Source: Streptomyces spinosus (lineage in GTDB: Bacteria; Actinomycetota; Actinomycetes; Streptomycetales; Streptomycetaceae). Taken from it: a DNA stretch of 64,000 nt. Shown here piece by piece: positions 8,597-17,124 of this stretch. Numbering within the stretch: position 1 is the stretch's first letter; every line of letters begins with the position of its first letter. A program made the translations under genes and the position numbers. The stretch lies in the NCBI RefSeq assembly GCF_020400655.1, contig NZ_JAINRC010000002.1, forward strand, positions 558,001 through 622,000. Direction: 5' to 3'. The notes under the pieces were generated by a model. That model searched no databases. It worked only from the letters and a program-made list of their open reading frames with translations, and was not told the origin of the DNA.

Positions 8597-8776
8597 TCAG
8601 TTCTTTCCTCCGTGGGCGACCCAGGTCATGAAGTCGCCGATGGCCTTCGCGGCGTCCGATATGCCCTCGAAGCCTATCTGGACGTAGTCGGCCGCCTTGG
8701 CCGGATCCGTGATGATCACGTACAGCGCGAAGACCACGAGCACGTACACGGCGATCTTCTTGGCGTTCACCGCCAC
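8597..8776 (-). CDS. Small membrane protein (59 aa)
   Basis: A GTG at 8776 follows GGGGAGG with 5-nt spacing and opens a 59-residue frame. It comprises a basic N-terminus (VAVNAKKIA), one transmembrane helix (VYVLVVFALYVIIT) and an amphipathic tail ending GDFMTWVAHGGKN. The good ribosome site and the signal-anchor-like layout support a real gene. It probably shares a transcript with the Dabb gene 10 bp downstream. Function is unknown. Confidence 0.65.
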   Translation of the reverse strand: MAVNAKKIAVYVLVVFALYVIITDPAKAADYVQIGFEGISDAAKAIGDFMTWVAHGGKN

Positions 8777-8903
8777 CGCGGCCTCCCCTGTACCAGTGCC
8801 CCTCGGGCCCCTGCTGCCTGCCGGCCGCGAGTGTAACGTTCACGCCTTCGCGTACGGCCAACAGCGTGCCGCCGGACGCGGGTTGTGTCCGGAACGCACG
8901 AAA

Positions 8904-8925
8904 GGCCCCGCCGGTCGGCAGGGCC
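8904..8925 (-). terminator. Hairpin 3' of tRNA-Ser
   Basis: A 10-bp GC-rich stem with one mismatch (8904-8913/8916-8925) is followed on the minus strand by TTTC, just after the tRNA-Ser 3' end. Confidence 0.5.
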
Positions 8926-8935
8926 CTTCTGTGAG

Positions 8936-9020
8936 CGGTAGCGGAGGGATTTGAACCCTCGGTGACTTGCGCCACACTCGCTTTCGAGGCGAGCTCCTTC
9001 GGCCGCTCGGACACGCTACC
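8936..9020 (-). tRNA. tRNA-Ser (CGA)
   Basis: Read on the minus strand, the 7-bp acceptor GGTAGCG/CGCTACC, discriminator G, a long variable arm and GGTTCAAATCC T-loop are present. The anticodon loop CTCGAAA gives anticodon CGA, decoding UCG serine. No CCA is encoded. Confidence 0.95.
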
Positions 9021-9077
9021 GAGGGAGACCCTACAGCACGGGGGGCCGTGGTTCGAAATCGGTATCCGGTGGCGGTT

Positions 9078-9533
9078 TCAGCGGTCACGGAAGAACGCGG
9101 TGAGGAGCCGGGCGCACTCCGCCGCGAGCACCCCCTCGATGACCTCCGGCCGGTGGTTGAGCCGGCGGTCGCGCACCACGTCCCACAGGGAACCGGCGGC
9201 ACCCGCCTTCTCGTCCCGGGCGCCGTAGACCACCCGGTCCACCCGGGACTGCACGAGCGCGCCCGCGCACATCGTGCACGGCTCCAGCGTGACGACGAGT
9301 GTGCAGCCGGTCAGCCGCCACTCCCCGAGCCGGGCCGCCGCCCGCCGGATCGCGAGGACCTCGGCGTGGGCCGTGGGATCACCGGTGGCCTCACGCTCGT
9401 TGTGCCCGGCACCGAGCACCGTCGTACCGTCCGGGGACAGCACGACGGCACCGACCGGGACGTCACCGTCCCGGACGGCCAGCCCGGCCTCGTCCAAGGC
9501 GAGCCGCATCGCGGCGCGCCAGGGGTCCCGCAC
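9078..9533 (-). CDS. tadA: tRNA-specific adenosine deaminase TadA
   Basis: TadA deaminates A34 to inosine in tRNA-Arg(ACG). The zinc cytidine-deaminase motifs are present: HAE in DPTAHAEVLAIRRA and PCxxC in LEPCTMCAGA, plus the VPVGAVVL strand. The GTG at 9533 is chosen because it keeps DPWRAAMRLAL, which aligns with the N-terminal helix of E. coli TadA; an ATG at 9509 is the alternative. Neither has a clear Shine-Dalgarno. It follows its partner gene on the same strand within 35 bp, so translation may be coupled. Confidence 0.9.
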   Translation of the reverse strand: MRDPWRAAMRLALDEAGLAVRDGDVPVGAVVLSPDGTTVLGAGHNEREATGDPTAHAEVLAIRRAAARLGEWRLTGCTLVVTLEPCTMCAGALVQSRVDRVVYGARDEKAGAAGSLWDVVRDRRLNHRPEVIEGVLAAECARLLTAFFRDR

Positions 9534-9568
9534 CGGGTCCGGCGTGCCCTGTGTCCGCTGTGGCGTGG

Positions 9569-10120
9569 TCAGCGGACGGTCTCCAGCACCTCCGAGGCAC
9601 CCAGGGCCTCGGCGATGGTGTTCAGCGCGTCGTCGGCGTCCAGGGCACGCAGTTCCTTCTCGCTGATGCCCAGGTCGTCCAGGATCTCGCTGTCGCCCAC
9701 CGGGCTGTGCGGCACCGCGTCGGTGGCGGCACCCTCCTCCTCGTCGTCCTCGGACTCGCCGTCCTCGGTGCCGTCGAGGTCCAGGGAGTCCAGGTCCGGG
9801 CCGTCGTCCGTGCCGGGCTCCCGGCCGAGCAGCTCGTCGGTGAGCAGCAGCTCCCCGTACGCGCTGCGCCGGGCGGCGGCGGCGTCCGAGACGTAGATGC
9901 GAGGGTCGTCCTCGCCGTCCACGCGGACGACACCGAACCAGGCGTCCTCCTGCTCGATCAGGACGAGCACCGTGTCCTCGTCGGGAGAGGCTTCCCGGGC
10001 CAGGTCGGCAAGATCCGACAGGGTCTCCACATCGTCGAGCTCTGTGTCGCTCGCTTCCCACCCGTCTTCGGTGCGCGCGAGCAGTGCGGCGAAGTACACC
10101 GTGACTCTCCCACTGGTCAT
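9569..10120 (-). CDS. tRNA adenosine deaminase-associated protein
   Basis: The 183-residue protein has a conserved N-terminal alpha/beta part ([50 protein letters not shown] in parts). A very acidic Asp/Glu stretch at ~105-130 and a short helical C-terminal domain ([14 protein letters not shown]) follow. Actinobacteria carry this gene immediately upstream of tadA, as here, hence the family name. Its biochemical role is unknown. The ATG at 10120 is taken because conserved sequence starts there, although no strong ribosome site is visible. Confidence 0.8.
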   Translation of the reverse strand: MTSGRVTVYFAALLARTEDGWEASDTELDDVETLSDLADLAREASPDEDTVLVLIEQEDAWFGVVRVDGEDDPRIYVSDAAAARRSAYGELLLTDELLGREPGTDDGPDLDSLDLDGTEDGESEDDEEEGAATDAVPHSPVGDSEILDDLGISEKELRALDADDALNTIAEALGASEVLETVR

Positions 10121-10398
10121 AGGCGTGCCGGTTGGGGGTCCCCCCGGCGGAGGTACGTGGGCGGAGAGAGCTGGGCTCCGAGCCCCACCCACTCGGAATC
10201 GTGGCAGAAAGAAGGCCTCCAGGGGACGTCTTCGGCTCCCTGTGTCTGGCTGTTTCGATCGTGGATCCGTGATCGGCTCACCAGCGCGCTCATTGCCGCC
10301 ACCTGCGGATCGTACGCGGCTTTTCCCCGCGGCCACGCACGCCCGCCCCCCGACACCGGCGCGAGCGTGGTTCCCGCGTACCGCGAACGGGCCAGGGA

Positions 10399-10644
10399 CT
10401 ACCAGCGGAACGTCCGCATGCGCATCGCGTGGCGCAGCCGTGCGGCCTTGGCGCGCCGGGGCTGGACCCGGGCGCGCAGCGCACGTGCCTCGGCGAGTTC
10501 GCGCAGGAACTGCGCTCGGCGGCGCCGGCGTTCGCTCTCGTTCTCGGGCTTGTCGGAATCGCGCCGCGCGGACCGCGCTGCGGGGCCGGCCGTGTCGCCG
10601 GTGGGCCCGGAGGCGTCCGCGGGCAGGTCAGGCAGGTCAGGCAC
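10399..10644 (-). CDS. Small arginine-rich protein, unknown
   Basis: This is an 81-residue GTG-started frame with GGTGG a few bases upstream. It begins with a short Asp/Pro repeat (PDLPDLPAD). From residue ~30 it is strongly basic and helical ([25 protein letters not shown]) and ends MRMRTFRW. It lies between the tadA block and upp, with nothing identifiable in the 278 bp before it. It could be nucleic-acid-binding or a non-coding frame, and is kept with moderate confidence. Confidence 0.45.
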   Translation of the reverse strand: MPDLPDLPADASGPTGDTAGPAARSARRDSDKPENESERRRRRAQFLRELAEARALRARVQPRRAKAARLRHAMRMRTFRW

Positions 10645-10739
10645 GTCACACCACCCCAGTCCGTCCTTCCCACCTTCCCCCGGATGGCCGGTTTGACGCC
10701 AGCGCGAGGGCGGCCCGGGGCGCAGGTACCGTTAGGGGC

Positions 10740-11375
10740 ATGCGTCTCCATGTCGTCGACCACCCCCTGGTCGCCCACAAGCTCACCACGCTGCGCGACC
10801 AGCGCACCGACTCCGCGACCTTCCGGCGGCTCGCCGACGAACTGGTCACCCTGCTCGCCTACGAGGCCACGCGGGACGTGCGCACCGAGGCCGTCGACAT
10901 CCGGACGCCGGTCGCGGTGACCACCGGGGTGAAGCTGGCCCGCCCCCGCCCGCTGGTGGTGCCGATCCTGCGGGCCGGCCTCGGCATGCTGGACGGCATG
11001 GTCCGGCTGCTGCCGACGGCCGAGGTGGGCTTCCTGGGCATGATCCGCAACGAGGAGACGCTCCAGGCGTCCACGTACGCCTCGCGCATGCCGGAGGACC
11101 TCTCGGGCCGCCAGGTGTACGTCCTCGACCCGATGCTGGCCACGGGCGGCACGCTGGTCGCGGCGATACAGGAACTGATCAAGCGCGGCGCCGACGACGT
11201 CACGGCGGTGGTCCTGCTGGCCGCGCCCGAGGGCGTCGAGGTCATGGAGCGGGAGCTGGCGGGGACGCCGGTCACCGTGGTCACGGCGGCTGTCGACGAC
11301 CACCTCAACGAGCTCGGGTACATCGTGCCGGGGCTGGGGGACGCCGGGGACCGGCTCTACGGGGCGGCGGAGTAG
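10740..11375 (+). CDS. upp: Uracil phosphoribosyltransferase
   Basis: The 211-residue enzyme makes UMP from uracil and PRPP in pyrimidine salvage. The PRPP-binding loop [14 protein letters not shown], the [13 protein letters not shown] motif and the C-terminal uracil-binding [16 protein letters not shown] are intact. The ATG at 10740 has no Shine-Dalgarno; TACCGT ends 7 nt upstream, so the mRNA may be leaderless. A terminator follows at 11412-11461. Confidence 0.97.
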   Translation: MRLHVVDHPLVAHKLTTLRDQRTDSATFRRLADELVTLLAYEATRDVRTEAVDIRTPVAVTTGVKLARPRPLVVPILRAGLGMLDGMVRLLPTAEVGFLGMIRNEETLQASTYASRMPEDLSGRQVYVLDPMLATGGTLVAAIQELIKRGADDVTAVVLLAAPEGVEVMERELAGTPVTVVTAAVDDHLNELGYIVPGLGDAGDRLYGAAE

Positions 11376-11411
11376 GCCGTCGTCCACCGGCGGGCGGCCC
11401 GCTCGCCGTTC

Positions 11412-11461
11412 GGGGGTGCGGGGGCGCGAGCGGATCTCGCGCGATGCCCCGCGCCCCTTTT
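11412..11461 (+). terminator. Terminator downstream of upp
   Basis: A nested hairpin has inner arms GCGCGAG/CTCGCGC (11424-11430/11436-11442) and outer GGGGxGCGGGG/CCCCGCxCCCC arms, followed by TTTT at 11458-11461. It may also serve the convergent gene. Confidence 0.7.
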
Positions 11462-11473
11462 CCGGGGCGCCGC

Positions 11474-12112
11474 TCAGCAGCCCTTCTTCGGGGAGGCCGT
11501 CGGCTCGGGCGCGGTCAGGGCCGTCAGCGCCCGCTTCGCGGCCGCCGGCTGCGACAGCCCCTTGAAGGCGTCGCCGATGACGAGGTCGACGTCGGTTCCC
11601 TTGCGGATGTCGGCGCGCGCCTCCGCGCCGGCGAGCTGGGTGCCGAGGACGCGCAGTGAGGTGTCCTGCGCGGCGGCGGAGCCGAGGAGTATCCCGGCGC
11701 CCTTGACCTTCTTGTCGTACTGCCCCGACGCGTTGCCCACGTCGCCGATCTTGAAGCCGCGTTTCCTCAGCTCGTCCGCGGTGCTCTTGGCGAGTCCGGG
11801 GCGCTTGGTCGCGTTGTAGACGTTCACGGTGATCCGGCCGGGCGCGGGCAGGGCGTGCACCCGGGCCGCCGGGGCCGCTTCGGTTCTGGCCCGGCAGGCC
11901 GTCGTGGACCCGCTCGCCGTGTACTTGTCGCCGCCGCCGCCGAAGACGTCGACGAGCTGGAGCGTGCCCCAGCCGATCAGACCGAGTGCGGCGGCGGACG
12001 CCACCACGACGGCCACGAGCCTGCCGCGCCGCCGGGGCGGACGCATCCGAGGGTATTTGTCCCCCGTGATGCGGTACTGGCCGCCCATGCCGGGGGGAGT
12101 CAGCATGCTCAT
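11474..12112 (-). CDS. Membrane-anchored LytR C-terminal-domain protein
   Basis: The 212-residue protein has a cytoplasmic N-terminus with YRITGDKYPRMRPPRRRGR and one transmembrane helix (LVAVVVASAAALGLIGWGTL). Its extracellular LytR_C domain is at ~95-195 (GRITVNVYNATKRPGLAKSTADELRKRGFKIGDVGN in parts). Such domains occur alone or on LytR-CpsA-Psr cell-wall glycopolymer ligases. A separate catalytic LCP domain is absent, so it is more likely an accessory wall protein. The start lacks a ribosome site but has TACGCT ending 6 nt upstream. Confidence 0.82.
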   Translation of the reverse strand: MSMLTPPGMGGQYRITGDKYPRMRPPRRRGRLVAVVVASAAALGLIGWGTLQLVDVFGGGGDKYTASGSTTACRARTEAAPAARVHALPAPGRITVNVYNATKRPGLAKSTADELRKRGFKIGDVGNASGQYDKKVKGAGILLGSAAAQDTSLRVLGTQLAGAEARADIRKGTDVDLVIGDAFKGLSQPAAAKRALTALTAPEPTASPKKGC

Positions 12113-12220
12113 GGGCGCAGCGTAGTGCGCGCGAGCGGCGATGCCTATCAGATGATCAGTCGATGCCGCTCGATGCCGTACAGCGGAACCCGAAAGGGCC
12201 AACGGCCCCGTCGCGCCCGG

Positions 12221-12517
12221 TCAGTCGAGTTCGAGCACGCGGGCGTGCAGCACCTGGCGCTGCTGCAGGGCGGCGCGGACGGCCCGGTGCAGGCCGTCCT
12301 CCAGGTAGAGGTCGCCCTGCCACTTCACGACGTGCGCGAAGAGGTCGCCGTAGAACGTCGAGTCCTCCGCCAGCAGGGTCTCCAGATCGAGCTGCTGCTT
12401 GGTGGTCACGAGCTGATCGAGGCGGACCGGGCGCGGCGCGACGTCCGCCCACTGCCGGGTGCTCTCCCGGCCGTGGTCGGGGTACGGCCGGCCGTTTCCG
12501 ATGCGCTTGAAGATCAC
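12221..12517 (-). CDS. VapB-like conserved protein without adjacent toxin
   Basis: The 98-residue protein begins with a GTG (IFKRIGNGRPYPDHG) and is highly conserved in Streptomyces as far as I recall. Databases commonly call it a VapB-family antitoxin. No PIN toxin or other partner lies on either side, so the antitoxin role is doubtful. The sequence is mixed alpha/beta with a WQGDLYLEDGLHRAVRAAL segment. TAGGCT ends 6 nt before the start with no Shine-Dalgarno, suggesting a leaderless mRNA. Confidence 0.65.
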   Translation of the reverse strand: MIFKRIGNGRPYPDHGRESTRQWADVAPRPVRLDQLVTTKQQLDLETLLAEDSTFYGDLFAHVVKWQGDLYLEDGLHRAVRAALQQRQVLHARVLELD

Positions 12518-12630
12518 ACGGAAAGCCTACCGGCCAAGACGTTCCGGGCGCAGCCATGGCGGCGGAGTGCGAGGCCTGAAAAGATGGATCAAATCGGGCA
12601 TAAGGGTAACTACGGGGACAGGGGTCGGAG

Positions 12631-14193
12631 ATGAGTGACAACGAGACCGTGCCGCCCGCCGGCCCGCGGGGGGCGCCCGCACTGCCCGCGGCGGCCCGGA
12701 AGATCGCCTCCGGTTACGCCTTCACCGGCCCCGCGCTCGATCTCGGCGCCCTCCTGTGGGACGGGGCGTGTCGCGCCGACGCGCCGGTGCGCATCCCGCT
12801 GCCCGTGCTCAACCGGCACGGGCTGGTGGCGGGCGCCACCGGCACCGGCAAGACCAAGACGCTCCAGCTGATCGCCGAACAGCTGTCGGCGCAGGGCGTG
12901 CCGGTGTTCCTCGCGGACGTCAAGGGCGACCTGTCCGGCATCGCCCGGCCGGGGCAGCCGAACGAGCGGGTGCGGAAGCGGTCCGCCGACGTGGGCCAGG
13001 AGTGGGCCCCGGCCGGCTTCCCGGCGGAGTTCTTCGCGCTCGGCGGCCTCGGCCACGGCATCCCCGTACGGGCCACCGTCACCAGTTTCGGCCCCCTGCT
13101 GCTGGCGAAGGTGCTCCAGCTGAACCAGACCCAGGAGCAGTCGCTCGGCCTGGTCTTCCACTACGCCGACACCAAGGGCCTGGAGCTGATCGACCTCAAG
13201 GACCTGCGCGCGGTCGTCGCCTTCCTCACCTCCGACGAGGGCAAGGCCGAACTCAAGGGGATCGGCGGCCTGTCCGGTGCCACGGCCGGCGTGATCCTGC
13301 GCTCCCTGACGGCCTTCGAGGCGCAGGGCATGACGGACTTCTTCGGCGAACCGGAGTTCCGCACGGCGGACTTCCTGCGCACGGCCGAGGACGGGCGGGG
13401 CATCGTCTCGGTCCTGGAACTCGCGGCGGTCCAGGACAAACCGCTGCTCTTCTCGACGTTCCTGATGTGGCTGCTCGCCGACCTCTTCCACGACCTGCCC
13501 GAGATCGGTGACGCCGACAAGCCCGGGCTGGTGTTCTTCTTCGACGAGGCGCACCTGCTGTTCGACGACGCGTCCAAGGCGTTCCTGGAGTCGATCACCC
13601 AGACCGTCCGCCTGATCCGCTCCAAGGGCGTCGGCGTCTTCTTCGTCACCCAGACGCCCAGGGACGTGCCCGGCGACGTCCTCGGCCAGCTCGGCAACCG
13701 CGTCCAGCACGCCCTGCGCGCCTTCACCCCCGACGACCACAAGGCCCTGCGGGCGACCGTGCAGACCTTCCCGAGGTCGGTGTACGACCTGGAGGAACTG
13801 CTCACCGGTCTCGGCACCGGCGAGGCCGTGGTGACCGTGCTCGGCGAGACCGGCGCGCCCACCCCGGTCGCCGCCACCCGGCTGCGCGCCCCGCAGTCCC
13901 TGATGGGCCCGGTGGACCCCGGTGAACTGGACCGGGCGGTCCGTGACTCCTCGCTCCACGACCGTTATGCACAGGCTGTGGACCGCGAGTCGGCGTACGA
14001 GAGGCTGAGCGCCGCCCGGCCGGCGGAACCGCCGCCGAAGCCGGCTCCCGCGCGCGCTCGCGAGGAGGAGCCGTCGCTGGTCGAACAGGTCGTCGGCAGC
14101 GGGATGTTCAAGTCGCTGGCCCGTTCGGTCGGCACGCAGCTCGGCCGCGAGATCACCCGTTCCCTCTTCGGCACCGCCCGGCGGAGACGGTAG
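12631..14193 (+). CDS. HerA-like/DUF853 (YjgR-type) ATPase
   Basis: The 520-residue P-loop ATPase has Walker A GATGTGKT (68-75), a Walker B FFFDEAHLLFDDA near 305 and downstream FVTQTPRDVPGDVLGQLGNRVQHALRAF. This architecture belongs to the DUF853/YjgR branch of HerA-FtsK ATPases. The function of this branch is unknown; related HerA proteins translocate DNA. GGAG precedes the ATG. There is no NurA nuclease neighbour, so a DNA-end-resection role cannot be claimed. Confidence 0.88.
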   Translation: MSDNETVPPAGPRGAPALPAAARKIASGYAFTGPALDLGALLWDGACRADAPVRIPLPVLNRHGLVAGATGTGKTKTLQLIAEQLSAQGVPVFLADVKGDLSGIARPGQPNERVRKRSADVGQEWAPAGFPAEFFALGGLGHGIPVRATVTSFGPLLLAKVLQLNQTQEQSLGLVFHYADTKGLELIDLKDLRAVVAFLTSDEGKAELKGIGGLSGATAGVILRSLTAFEAQGMTDFFGEPEFRTADFLRTAEDGRGIVSVLELAAVQDKPLLFSTFLMWLLADLFHDLPEIGDADKPGLVFFFDEAHLLFDDASKAFLESITQTVRLIRSKGVGVFFVTQTPRDVPGDVLGQLGNRVQHALRAFTPDDHKALRATVQTFPRSVYDLEELLTGLGTGEAVVTVLGETGAPTPVAATRLRAPQSLMGPVDPGELDRAVRDSSLHDRYAQAVDRESAYERLSAARPAEPPPKPAPARAREEEPSLVEQVVGSGMFKSLARSVGTQLGREITRSLFGTARRRR

Positions 14194-14214
14194 CCCCGCC
14201 CCCGCCGGTGCCGG

Positions 14215-14340
14215 TCAACGGTCCCGTTCCCCGGGCGACCGCTGGGGTTCCGGTGTCCGCTGGTCCGGCCGGGGCGCCGTACCGCGCCGGGCCTCCGCGC
14301 GCAGCAGGGCGCGCAGGACGGCGTAGGGATCCTTGGGCAT
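14215..14340 (-). CDS. Small protein (41 aa), unknown
   Basis: An ATG at 14340 follows AAGGAG with about 10-nt spacing and encodes PKDPYAVLRALLRAEARRG then a Pro/Arg/Gln-rich tail. The front half could form a short amphipathic helix. The ribosome site is the main evidence. It is convergent with the ATPase gene and shares strand with the next secreted-protein gene. Confidence 0.45.
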   Translation of the reverse strand: MPKDPYAVLRALLRAEARRGTAPRPDQRTPEPQRSPGERDR

Positions 14341-14395
14341 GGCTGTGCTGCTCCTTGCGTCGAGCCGAACTGACCTCGCGGGGGACGCGGGTCCG

Positions 14396-14716
14396 TCAGC
14401 AGCGCAGGACCACGGTGCGCAGCAGGGGCGCGGTGTACGGCGTCCGGGGCGCGGCGGGGCGCGGGCAGGCCGCCGGGGCAGCGGGCGCGGGGGCGGTCGG
14501 GGGGGAGAGCCGCTCGGGCGCGTCGGCCCGGTGGAGCGCGCGGGCGGGTGGCCGCAGGGCCGCGTCGAGGACGTCGTGCTCGGCCGTCTCGGCGGCCGCG
14601 GCGAGATCCGGCACCGCCTGGGCCGGCACGTGCGCGCCGGGCACCCACAGGGCGAGGAGCAGCACGAGGACGCGTAGCCAGGTACGGCCCCGGGGCGTGC
14701 TCCTGCTCCTGCTCAC
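14396..14716 (-). CDS. Probable secreted or anchored small protein
   Basis: The protein is 106 residues from a GTG at 14716. A basic start (SRSRSTPRGRTW) is followed by a hydrophobic core (LRVLVLLLALWVPGAHVPAQA) that resembles a signal peptide with a possible AQA cleavage site. The remainder is Ala/Pro-rich and ends in a Cys. No domain is recognised. Start choice rests on the signal-like sequence. Confidence 0.5.
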   Translation of the reverse strand: MSRSRSTPRGRTWLRVLVLLLALWVPGAHVPAQAVPDLAAAAETAEHDVLDAALRPPARALHRADAPERLSPPTAPAPAAPAACPRPAAPRTPYTAPLLRTVVLRC

Positions 14717-14846
14717 ACCGGCTTTCTTCCCGCGGCACGCGGACGGCGCAGCACACCGGGGGCGAAATCCACCCGTCCGGGGGAAGGGGCAGGCGGCCGG
14801 CGGCGTACGCGGCGAGCGCCCGGCGCGCACGCGCGGGCGCCGGAGG

Positions 14847-15542
14847 TCACACCGTCTGCGGTACGCGGCGCGCCCGGCCGCGGATGCCGAACGCGGTCAC
14901 GATCTCCACGATCCCCACCGCGACCAGCCAGATCCCGCTGACGAGGGTCAGCACGGAGACCGACTCGAGCGGCGAGTCGATCAGCACGATCCCGGCGACG
15001 AAGGTCACGATCCCGAGGAAGATCTGCCAGCCCCGGGCGGGCATCCGGGGGTCGTGCACGGCGGCCACGGTCTGCGTGATGCCGCGGAACAGCCAGCCGA
15101 TGCCGATCCACAGGGCGAGCAGCAGGATCGACTGCATCGGCCCGCGGAAGCAGAACAGGCCCAGCAGGATGGACAGCGCGCCGCTGATGAAGGCGAGGAC
15201 GCGCAGCGAGGTCGCCCGGTGCGTGCCGAACGCGGACACCAGCTGGAGGACCCCGCTGTACAGCAGGTAGAGGCCGAACAGCACACCGGCGGCCACCAGG
15301 GACGGGCCCGGCCAGACCAGCACCAGGACGCCGAGCACCAGGGAACCGACGCCGGTGAGCAGGACGACCTGCCAGGCGGCCCGGGACAGGGCGTGCAGCG
15401 GGCCCTCGAACGCCGGCTCCGGTTCGTGGCGGGTGCCGGGAGCCGCCGCGGCGGGATGGCCGCCCGGTGAAGCGCCCGCGTGCACGTGCCGGTCGTCGTA
15501 CGCCCGGTCCCGCTCGGGACCGCTGCTCGGTACCTCGCTCAT
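14847..15542 (-). CDS. HdeD-family (DUF308) membrane protein
   Basis: The protein has 231 residues: a hydrophilic His/Pro-rich N-terminal ~55 residues, then six hydrophobic segments in three DUF308 pairs (VLLTGVGSLVLGVLVLVWPG, LVAAGVLFGLYLLYSGVLQL, ILLLALWIGIGWLFRGI and others). HdeD in E. coli is an acid-resistance membrane protein, but actinobacterial homologues have no defined role. It appears to be a single-gene unit. Confidence 0.88.
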   Translation of the reverse strand: MSEVPSSGPERDRAYDDRHVHAGASPGGHPAAAAPGTRHEPEPAFEGPLHALSRAAWQVVLLTGVGSLVLGVLVLVWPGPSLVAAGVLFGLYLLYSGVLQLVSAFGTHRATSLRVLAFISGALSILLGLFCFRGPMQSILLLALWIGIGWLFRGITQTVAAVHDPRMPARGWQIFLGIVTFVAGIVLIDSPLESVSVLTLVSGIWLVAVGIVEIVTAFGIRGRARRVPQTV

Positions 15543-15642
15543 GCCCCATGCTGAGACCGGCCGGGCGGCGGGGGCCAGCGGGGTGGGCCGAGCGGGTGAT
15601 GGGGGCGGGGCTCCGGCCGGGGCCTGGGCGGGGGGACGCGGC

Positions 15643-16236
15643 TTACCTCTTCGCCGCCTTGGCCGCCCTCGCCGCCGCCTTCATCTCCTGCTTGTGGGCA
15701 CGGACCTTCGCCAGGGACTCGGGGCCGGTGATGTCCGCGACGGAGCGGAAGGAGGCCGGCTCGCCGTAGGCTCCGGCGGCCTCCCGCCAGCCCTCGGGCG
15801 CGACGCCGAGCCGTTTGCCGAGCAGGGCCAGGAAGATCTGTGCCTTCTGCTTGCCGAAGCCCGGCAGGTCCTCCAGCCGCCGCAGCAGCGCGGCTCCGCC
15901 GTCCACGCCCCGCCAGACCGCCTCCGCGTCCCCGTCGTAGTGCTCGACGAGGTACTGGCACAGCTGCTGGATGCGCTTCGCCATCGAGCCCGGGTAGCGG
16001 TGCACCGCGGGCTTCTCGGAGAGCAGCGCGGCGAAGGCCTCGGGATCCATCGCCGCGATCTCGTGCGCGTCCAGGTCGTCCGTGCCGAGCCGGTCGGCGA
16101 TGGTGCGGGGTCCCTTGAACGCCCACTCCATGGGGATCTGCTGGTCCAGCAGCATCCCGGTCAGCGCGGCGAGCGCGGAGCGACCGAGGAGGGCGTCGGC
16201 CGCGGGGTCCTGGGCGAGGTGCAGGGTGACGTCCAT
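15643..16236 (-). CDS. HhH-GPD family DNA glycosylase-like protein
   Basis: The 197-residue protein has the helix-hairpin-helix signature in LEDLPGFGKQKAQIFLALLGKRLG and an N-terminal ALTGMLLDQQIPMEWAFKGPRTI that matches the EndoIII/AlkA-like fold of short actinobacterial members. These enzymes excise damaged bases. No C-terminal 4Fe-4S cluster cysteines are present. The ATG at 16236 begins the domain; the huge frame extending to 19416 is an antisense shadow. Confidence 0.87.
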   Translation of the reverse strand: MDVTLHLAQDPAADALLGRSALAALTGMLLDQQIPMEWAFKGPRTIADRLGTDDLDAHEIAAMDPEAFAALLSEKPAVHRYPGSMAKRIQQLCQYLVEHYDGDAEAVWRGVDGGAALLRRLEDLPGFGKQKAQIFLALLGKRLGVAPEGWREAAGAYGEPASFRSVADITGPESLAKVRAHKQEMKAAARAAKAAKR

Positions 16237-16319
16237 GCGTCGATGATCCCGCGCGCGGGGTGGCCGCGCCCGCCGGGTGGCCACTCGTCCCCCGTGGCCT
16301 CCGGCCCGCCCGCCGCCGC

Positions 16320-17042
16320 TCACCGCGCGCGCCAGTACCCCAGGGCGTGCACCCGGTGCTTCGGCACGCCGAGGTCCTTGCGGACGCAGGCGGCGAGCGT
16401 GCGGGTGGTCGCCGTGTCGCAGGCGATCCAGACGTACGGGTGCGGGGTGCCGGCGAGGACGGCGGGCAGCTCGGCGCGGACCCGTTCCACCAGGTGGGCG
16501 CCGGCGTCGCGGCGCGGTACCGCCCGCATCTCGTGCGCACCCGGCCCGGTACGGCGGGGCAGCCCCGCCGGGTCGCCCTCGAACCAGACGGTGGCCGGGG
16601 TCCGGCCCAGCGCGCCGAGCAGCGAGTTGAGCGCGGGAAGCGAGGCCGGGTCGCCGATCGCGGCGACGTGGGAGGGCGCCGGTTCGGGCTCCCGGAAGCC
16701 GGTGCCCTGGACGGTGGCCCCGATCGTGTCGCCGGGCCGCGCGGCCCGCGCCCAGTCGGAGGCCGTGCCCTCGTGCAGGGCGAACTCCAGGCCGAAGGTG
16801 CCGGCGCCCGGGTCGGGGTCGACCAGGGTGTAGGCCCGCTGGTGGGGCCGGCCGGCGGCGGAGAACCACAGCCGTACCCACATGGTGGGGTGGACGCCGG
16901 TCGCGGCGAGCAACCCGCCGTCGCTCACCCGGAGCCGCCGGTACCGCGGCGTCACGTCCTCCGCCGCGAGCACGGTCAGCACGAAGTCCTTGGCGCGCAG
17001 CAGTCTGAGGACCGCGCCTTCCCAGCCCCGCCCCTGCCCCAT
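16320..17042 (-). CDS. Siderophore-interacting protein (FAD/NADPH ferric-siderophore reductase)
   Basis: The 240-residue SIP-family flavoprotein has the FAD-binding segment RLWFSAAGRPHQRAYTLVDPD (in part; R-x-Y-T motif), GPASDWAR-like GTASDWARAARPGD and the C-terminal domain AIGDPASLPALNSLL ... HPYVWIACDTATTRTL. SIPs release iron from ferric siderophores by reduction in the cytoplasm. GGAGGGG precedes the ATG. An iron-box palindrome 39 bp upstream, shared with the divergent acylase gene, predicts derepression under iron starvation. Confidence 0.92.
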   Translation of the reverse strand: MGQGRGWEGAVLRLLRAKDFVLTVLAAEDVTPRYRRLRVSDGGLLAATGVHPTMWVRLWFSAAGRPHQRAYTLVDPDPGAGTFGLEFALHEGTASDWARAARPGDTIGATVQGTGFREPEPAPSHVAAIGDPASLPALNSLLGALGRTPATVWFEGDPAGLPRRTGPGAHEMRAVPRRDAGAHLVERVRAELPAVLAGTPHPYVWIACDTATTRTLAACVRKDLGVPKHRVHALGYWRAR

Positions 17043-17080
17043 GACCCCTCCACGGTTCGCGTACGATTCCGGCTGAAAAC

Positions 17081-17099
17081 TTAGGCAAGGCTAACCTAA
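17081..17099. promoter_or_regulatory. Iron box (IdeR/DmdR1-type operator)
   Basis: TTAGGCAAGGCTAACCTAA is a 19-bp interrupted palindrome matching the known actinobacterial iron box TTAGGTTAGGCTxACCTAA at most positions. It sits in the 82-bp divergent promoter between the siderophore-interacting protein and the acylase gene, so one repressor dimer pair could control both directions. Confidence 0.9.
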
Positions 17100-17124
17100 A
17101 GAGCAGAGCGCAGGGAGATCCCGG

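Noticed and set aside
12631..14193. HerA-NurA type defence or DNA-repair module
   Set aside because: The ATPase belongs to the DUF853 branch and there is no NurA, SIR2 or nuclease neighbour.
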